The notes below the pieces were generated by a model that did not search any database, was not told where the DNA came from, and saw nothing but the letters and a program-made list of their open reading frames with translations. Positions 60,606-64,000 of a DNA stretch of 64,000 bases are shown piece after piece. The stretch covers positions 3,406,001 to 3,470,000 of the forward strand of contig NZ_CP011390.1 of assembly GCF_001644645.1 (NCBI RefSeq). Reading direction: 5' to 3'. The DNA is from Flavisolibacter tropicus. GTDB lineage: Bacteria > Bacteroidota > Bacteroidia > Chitinophagales > Chitinophagaceae. The stretch's first letter is position 1, and each line of letters starts with the position of its first letter. A program made the position numbers and the translations under genes.

Positions 60606-62123
60606 TTATTTATTTTCAAAAAGATGCGGGCTTACGGTCCACACATGCCCTTGACCAGCAATGAGGGCTTCGGCTGTTTCGGGTCCCCAGGTGCCGGCAG
60701 CGTAGTTGGGAAAATCCAGCGAATCGCGTGTGGCCCAGGTTTCCAGTATGGGTGTGATCACATCCCAGGCTTCTTCTACCTGGTCGGCACGCATAAATAA
60801 AGTAGCGTCGCCTTGCATGGTATCCAGCAATAGCGTTTCATATGCTTCGGGCGTTTGCGTAGAACACTTGTCGTAATCAAACACCATTTCGCCTGGCTGC
60901 AGGTTCATTTCCAGCCCTGGCCGTTTGGCAATAAAGCGGATGCTGATATCCATTTGCGGCTGAATGTTTATGGTAAGCCGGTTAGGTATAAGGCTACCAA
61001 CCTTACTTTGCGGAAAGGTGGAGTGTGGTACCGGCCTAAACTGGATGGTAATAGAGGATGTTTTTTCCTGCATACGCTTACCGGTGCGCAGGTAAAAAGG
61101 CACACCCTGCCAGCGCCAGTTATCGATATACAATTTCAGGGCGGCATACGTTTCGGTGTTAGATTGCGGATTCACACCTTTTTCCTCGCGATAGCCGGGT
61201 ACTTTTTTGCCTTGCAACCAACCGCCAGCATACTGGCCGCGCACTGCATACATATGTACTTCTTCTGGCTTCAATCTCCGCACAGCCCGCAACACATCTA
61301 CCTTGCGATTACGGATCTCCTCTGCATCAAACGATACAGGTGGCTCCATAGCAACCATGCATAAAATTTGTAACAGGTGGTTTTGTATCATATCGCGCAA
61401 AGCGCCAGATCCTTCATAATAATCGCCGCGGTCTTCCACACCCACCGTTTCCGCAACGGTGATCTGCACTGAATCGATATAGTTGCGGTTCCAGATAGGT
61501 TCAAACAAGGCATTGCCAAAGCGAAAGACCAGGATATTCTGCACGGTTTCTTTTCCCAAGTAGTGATCGATGCGGTAGATCTGCTCTTCCTTGAAGGTGC
61601 GTGTCAGCAGGCGATTGAGTTCAATAGCCGATTCTTTATCATGGCCAAAAGGCTTTTCTACAATAATGCGATCCATGGCTGCATCAGCGGCCAAGCCGAC
61701 CTTACCAATGTTTGTAGCAACGGCTGCAATTAACTGGGGCGCTACCGACAGGTAAAATAGCCGATTGGCACGGGTTCCCCATTGATCATCGATATGGTCT
61801 AAATGCTCTTTGAGTTTTTGGTAAGAAGCAGCATCATTGACGTCGGAGGGCAGGTAGGTAATGAACGACTTAAAATGCTCCCATTGTTCCTCGTTGGGCT
61901 TACCTCTACGTGAGAATTCACCCAACCCTTCTTTTAGCTTTTCCTGATAGGCACCATTATCCAGTGGGGTGCGGCCCAGCCCAATAATGGCAAACTTTTC
62001 CGGCAGGTAACCATCAAGGTAAAGGTTGTAAAAAGCAGGCAACAACTTGCGCTTTGTCAGGTCGCCCGTACCGCCAAAGATGACAATGATAGTAGGAGCG
62101 GCTTTATCGTTTTCGTGGTTCAT
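60606..62123 (-). CDS. zwf: glucose-6-phosphate 1-dehydrogenase
   Basis: 505 aa from ATG 62123, normal length. The NADP-binding start is [24 protein letters not shown] (about 12-35), and the active-site signature is [20 protein letters not shown] (about 183-202, His and Lys conserved). Later blocks [23 protein letters not shown] and [15 protein letters not shown] are typical. It oxidises glucose 6-phosphate to 6-phosphogluconolactone, the entry step of the oxidative pentose phosphate pathway. It follows gnd on the same strand after 109 bases of repeat; no 6-phosphogluconolactonase gene is seen between them. Confidence 0.97.
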   Translation of the reverse strand: MNHENDKAAPTIIVIFGGTGDLTKRKLLPAFYNLYLDGYLPEKFAIIGLGRTPLDNGAYQEKLKEGLGEFSRRGKPNEEQWEHFKSFITYLPSDVNDAASYQKLKEHLDHIDDQWGTRANRLFYLSVAPQLIAAVATNIGKVGLAADAAMDRIIVEKPFGHDKESAIELNRLLTRTFKEEQIYRIDHYLGKETVQNILVFRFGNALFEPIWNRNYIDSVQITVAETVGVEDRGDYYEGSGALRDMIQNHLLQILCMVAMEPPVSFDAEEIRNRKVDVLRAVRRLKPEEVHMYAVRGQYAGGWLQGKKVPGYREEKGVNPQSNTETYAALKLYIDNWRWQGVPFYLRTGKRMQEKTSSITIQFRPVPHSTFPQSKVGSLIPNRLTINIQPQMDISIRFIAKRPGLEMNLQPGEMVFDYDKCSTQTPEAYETLLLDTMQGDATLFMRADQVEEAWDVITPILETWATRDSLDFPNYAAGTWGPETAEALIAGQGHVWTVSPHLFENK

Positions 62124-62139
62124 TGTGTTTCGTGTTTAA

Positions 62140-62232
62140 GGGTCATTGTTGAAGCTGCAAGCTATACGCTACACGCTGCACGCATATAAACAGGCTGTTT
62201 GGCTTGTAGCGTGTAGCTTGCAGCGTGTAGCC
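62140..62232. repeat. inverted pair of 'gctgcaagc' modules between gnd and zwf
   Basis: gaagctgcaagctatacgct then acacgctgcacgc faces gcttgtagcgtgtagcttgc then agcgtgtagcc across atataaacaggctgtttg. The arms can pair into a long imperfect hairpin in the transcript between gnd and zwf. There is no T-run, so it looks more like an attenuating or mRNA-stabilising structure than a terminator. Confidence 0.6.
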
Positions 62233-63642
62233 TCACTCCCATTCCGTATGAAAAACGCCCTCGCGGTCGATACGTTCATACTGGTGGGCGCCGAAAAAAT
62301 CGCGCTGGGCCTGGATCAGGTTGCCCGGTAAATGGGCGCTGCGATAGGCATCGAAATAGGAAAGCGCCGCCATTGAGGCAGCTGCAGGAATGCCTTTATC
62401 TACAGCCATCATCACCATCCAACGCAGGTCTGCCTGCCGTTGTGCAATGATGGAAGCCACCTCCTCGTCCAACAGCAGGTTGATCAGTTCTGGGTTCCGG
62501 GCGTAGGCACTGCGGAAAAGCTCCAGGCTTTGTGAGCGAATAATACAGCCGCCGCGCCAAATGCGCGCTACACTTTCCAGCTCAATACCGTACATATAGG
62601 CCTTAGATGCCACCTGCAGCTGCGAAAGCCCCTGCGCATAAGTAATGATAGTAGCCGCGTATAAGGCGCTCTTCAAGCGCTCCAGTGTTTGTTGCATATT
62701 GGCCGGCTGCTCGCTATTTATTACCGATGAGAAGCGCTGTGCGGCCAATGTGCGTTCTTCTTTATGAGCAGACAGGTCGCGCATCATTACTGCGGTATCG
62801 ATAACGGGAACGGGCACCTGCAGATCCATGGCGTTTTGAGAGGTCCACTTGCCGGTGCCTTTGGCGCGGGCGCGGTCAGCAATCATGTTCACCAGCAACT
62901 GCCCCGTTTCTGGATCTCTTGTTTTGAAAATATCGGCAGTGATCTTTATTAAGTAGGACTGCAGCTCTTGCTGATCCCAAGTGTCAAAGGTTTGTTGAAT
63001 GGCTTCGTCTGGCAGGCCCAGTCCACGTTTCAGCATGTCGTACACTTCAGCAATCAACTGCATAATCCCATACTCGATACCGTTATGCACCATTTTTACA
63101 TAGTGACCAGCCGAGCCATTACCTAGCCAGGTCACGCAGGGTTGCCCATCTACCTTGGCAGCAATGGCTTCAAATACGGGACGTAGCCGCTCGTAGGCGG
63201 ACCTGTCGCCACCCGGCATCATGCTGGGACCATAGCGGGCACCTTTTTCACCACCCGAAATACCCATTCCAAAAAAATGGATCTTTTGTTTGCCCAACTC
63301 CAGGGCCCGACGGTCGGTATCGGTGAAATACGTATTGCCTCCATCAATAATGATATCGCCTTCATTCAAATGGGGCAGCATACCTGAAATGGCTATATCA
63401 ACAGGCTTGCCGGCCGGCACCAGCATCAAGATAGCCCTTGGCGTTCGTAGTGCACTTACAAAATCAACAACGGCCGATACGCCTTTTACGTGCTGCTGGG
63501 GGCCCACCTCTTTAGCCAGCACTGTAGCTTTCAACGGATCGAGGTCCAGACCCAACACAGAAAAGCCCTGATCGGCCATATTCAATAACAAGTTCCTGCC
63601 CATTGTACCCAGGCCAACGATCCCAAATTCATATTCTTCCAT
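62233..63642 (-). CDS. gnd: 6-phosphogluconate dehydrogenase (decarboxylating)
   Basis: 469 aa from ATG 63642, normal length. GIVGLGTMGRNLLLNMADQGF (nucleotide-binding), MLPHLNEGDIIIDGGNTYFTDTDRR, GMGISGGEKGARYGPSMMPGG, and NGSAGHYVKMVHNGIEYGIMQLIAEVYD (catalytic Lys and Glu) all match the family. The C-terminal tail RDFFGAHQYERIDREGVFHTEW is also typical. It converts 6-phosphogluconate to ribulose 5-phosphate, CO2 and NADPH. It lies between rpiB and zwf in one direction, so the pathway genes are likely co-expressed. Confidence 0.97.
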   Translation of the reverse strand: MEEYEFGIVGLGTMGRNLLLNMADQGFSVLGLDLDPLKATVLAKEVGPQQHVKGVSAVVDFVSALRTPRAILMLVPAGKPVDIAISGMLPHLNEGDIIIDGGNTYFTDTDRRALELGKQKIHFFGMGISGGEKGARYGPSMMPGGDRSAYERLRPVFEAIAAKVDGQPCVTWLGNGSAGHYVKMVHNGIEYGIMQLIAEVYDMLKRGLGLPDEAIQQTFDTWDQQELQSYLIKITADIFKTRDPETGQLLVNMIADRARAKGTGKWTSQNAMDLQVPVPVIDTAVMMRDLSAHKEERTLAAQRFSSVINSEQPANMQQTLERLKSALYAATIITYAQGLSQLQVASKAYMYGIELESVARIWRGGCIIRSQSLELFRSAYARNPELINLLLDEEVASIIAQRQADLRWMVMMAVDKGIPAAASMAALSYFDAYRSAHLPGNLIQAQRDFFGAHQYERIDREGVFHTEWE

Positions 63643-63701
63643 AGACTAATTTCAGATTGAAGATTTTAGATTGCAGATTTTGGATTTTCAAGTGGATAGG
63701 A

Positions 63702-64000
63702 TTAGAGATAGCGACCCGTTTCTATTGCCCAGATCTTATGCAATCGGCGCTCAAAACGCTCACCACCATTATAAGATGCTCTCAGGTAGGCCTGTACCAG
63801 GTCCCAGATCAACACAAAGCCAATAACGCGCCCGCCCAGGCACATCAGGTTCATATTATCATGCTCTACACCCTGGTGCGCCGAATAGGTTTCTGTGATC
63901 AGCGCAGCCCTTACGCCCGGAAATTTATTAGCTGCTACCGATACACCTACGCCGCTGCCGCAAACGGCAATGCCACGATCCATAACACCAGCTGTAATAG
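63702..64000 (-). CDS. rpiB: ribose-5-phosphate isomerase B, C-terminal part (5' end off window)
   Basis: The frame is open through the right edge (ITAGVMDRGIAVCGSGVGVSVAANK), so the ATG at 63983 is internal. DRGIAVCGSGVGVSVAANKFPGVRAALITETYSAHQGVEHDNMNLMCLGGRVIG is the RpiB/LacAB signature, with the active-site Cys and anion-binding GSGVG loop. About 99 of the usual 145-150 residues are visible. It interconverts ribulose 5-phosphate and ribose 5-phosphate, the step after gnd. Confidence 0.93.
   Translation of the reverse strand, partial: ITAGVMDRGIAVCGSGVGVSVAANKFPGVRAALITETYSAHQGVEHDNMNLMCLGGRVIGFVLIWDLVQAYLRASYNGGERFERRLHKIWAIETGRYL

Overview
The window looks like the chromosome of a Bacteroidota member, most likely family Chitinophagaceae. 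The pointers are a type IX secretion C-terminal sorting domain (34469-35089), SusD-like-era lipoproteins with short Cys signal peptides, a CBM6/polysaccharide-lyase lipoprotein, DUF6266-like proteins, TTG/GTG starts without strong Shine-Dalgarno sites, and no tight gene packing. Gene assignments are from motifs read by eye; no database search was possible.

Layout. 1-9.9 kb: the N-terminal half of a PAS-domain sensor (runs off the left edge), secreted or lipoprotein genes of unknown role, an acyltransferase-like membrane protein, a gene remnant and a DUF6266-like gene. 9.9-29.6 kb: a clearly AT-richer defence island. 30.2-63.6 kb: host chromosome with a second DUF6266-like gene, T9SS-type secreted proteins, a class C beta-lactamase-fold hydrolase, a TPR membrane protein, an initiator tRNA, an aspartic protease, a penicillin-acylase homologue, an AraC regulator, a GIY-YIG gene between inverted repeats, a MocA-type oxidoreductase, a DctA-type transporter, an AlgH-type protein, a frameshifted PAS histidine kinase and a polysaccharide lyase. 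The right edge holds oxidative pentose-phosphate genes in the order rpiB (partial), gnd, zwf, all on the minus strand.

The island holds two tightly packed operons. Module 1 (10781-18873) encodes a C5-cytosine methyltransferase, a 100-aa DNA-binding-like protein, a MORC/MutL-type GHKL ATPase with a zinc ribbon, an Mrr-nuclease/DEAH-helicase fusion, a nucleotidyltransferase-like protein and a DUF262 protein. It is bracketed by two unrelated DNA glycosylases, a UDG/MUG-fold protein (9871) and a MIG/MutY-type HhH-GPD protein (18870), both plausible repairers of T:G mismatches made by deamination of the methylated cytosine. Module 2 (19916-29560) is a three-gene overlapping operon: a 911-aa protein of unknown family, a 1949-aa DEAD/DUF1998 helicase resembling Druantia DruE, and a Cas4/AddB-like 4-Cys PD-(D/E)XK nuclease. 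Module 2 is the best candidate for an undescribed or poorly described defence system; module 1 resembles the MutL/MORC-linked restriction-modification systems predicted from comparative genomics.

Outside the island, most long gaps contain a striking mosaic of short purine-rich repeat modules, often with an 'AAAGCACTCC...GGAGTGCTTT' hairpin. The mosaics are absent inside the island. Both island edges carry short arrays with 10- or 11-bp period, close to one DNA helical turn.
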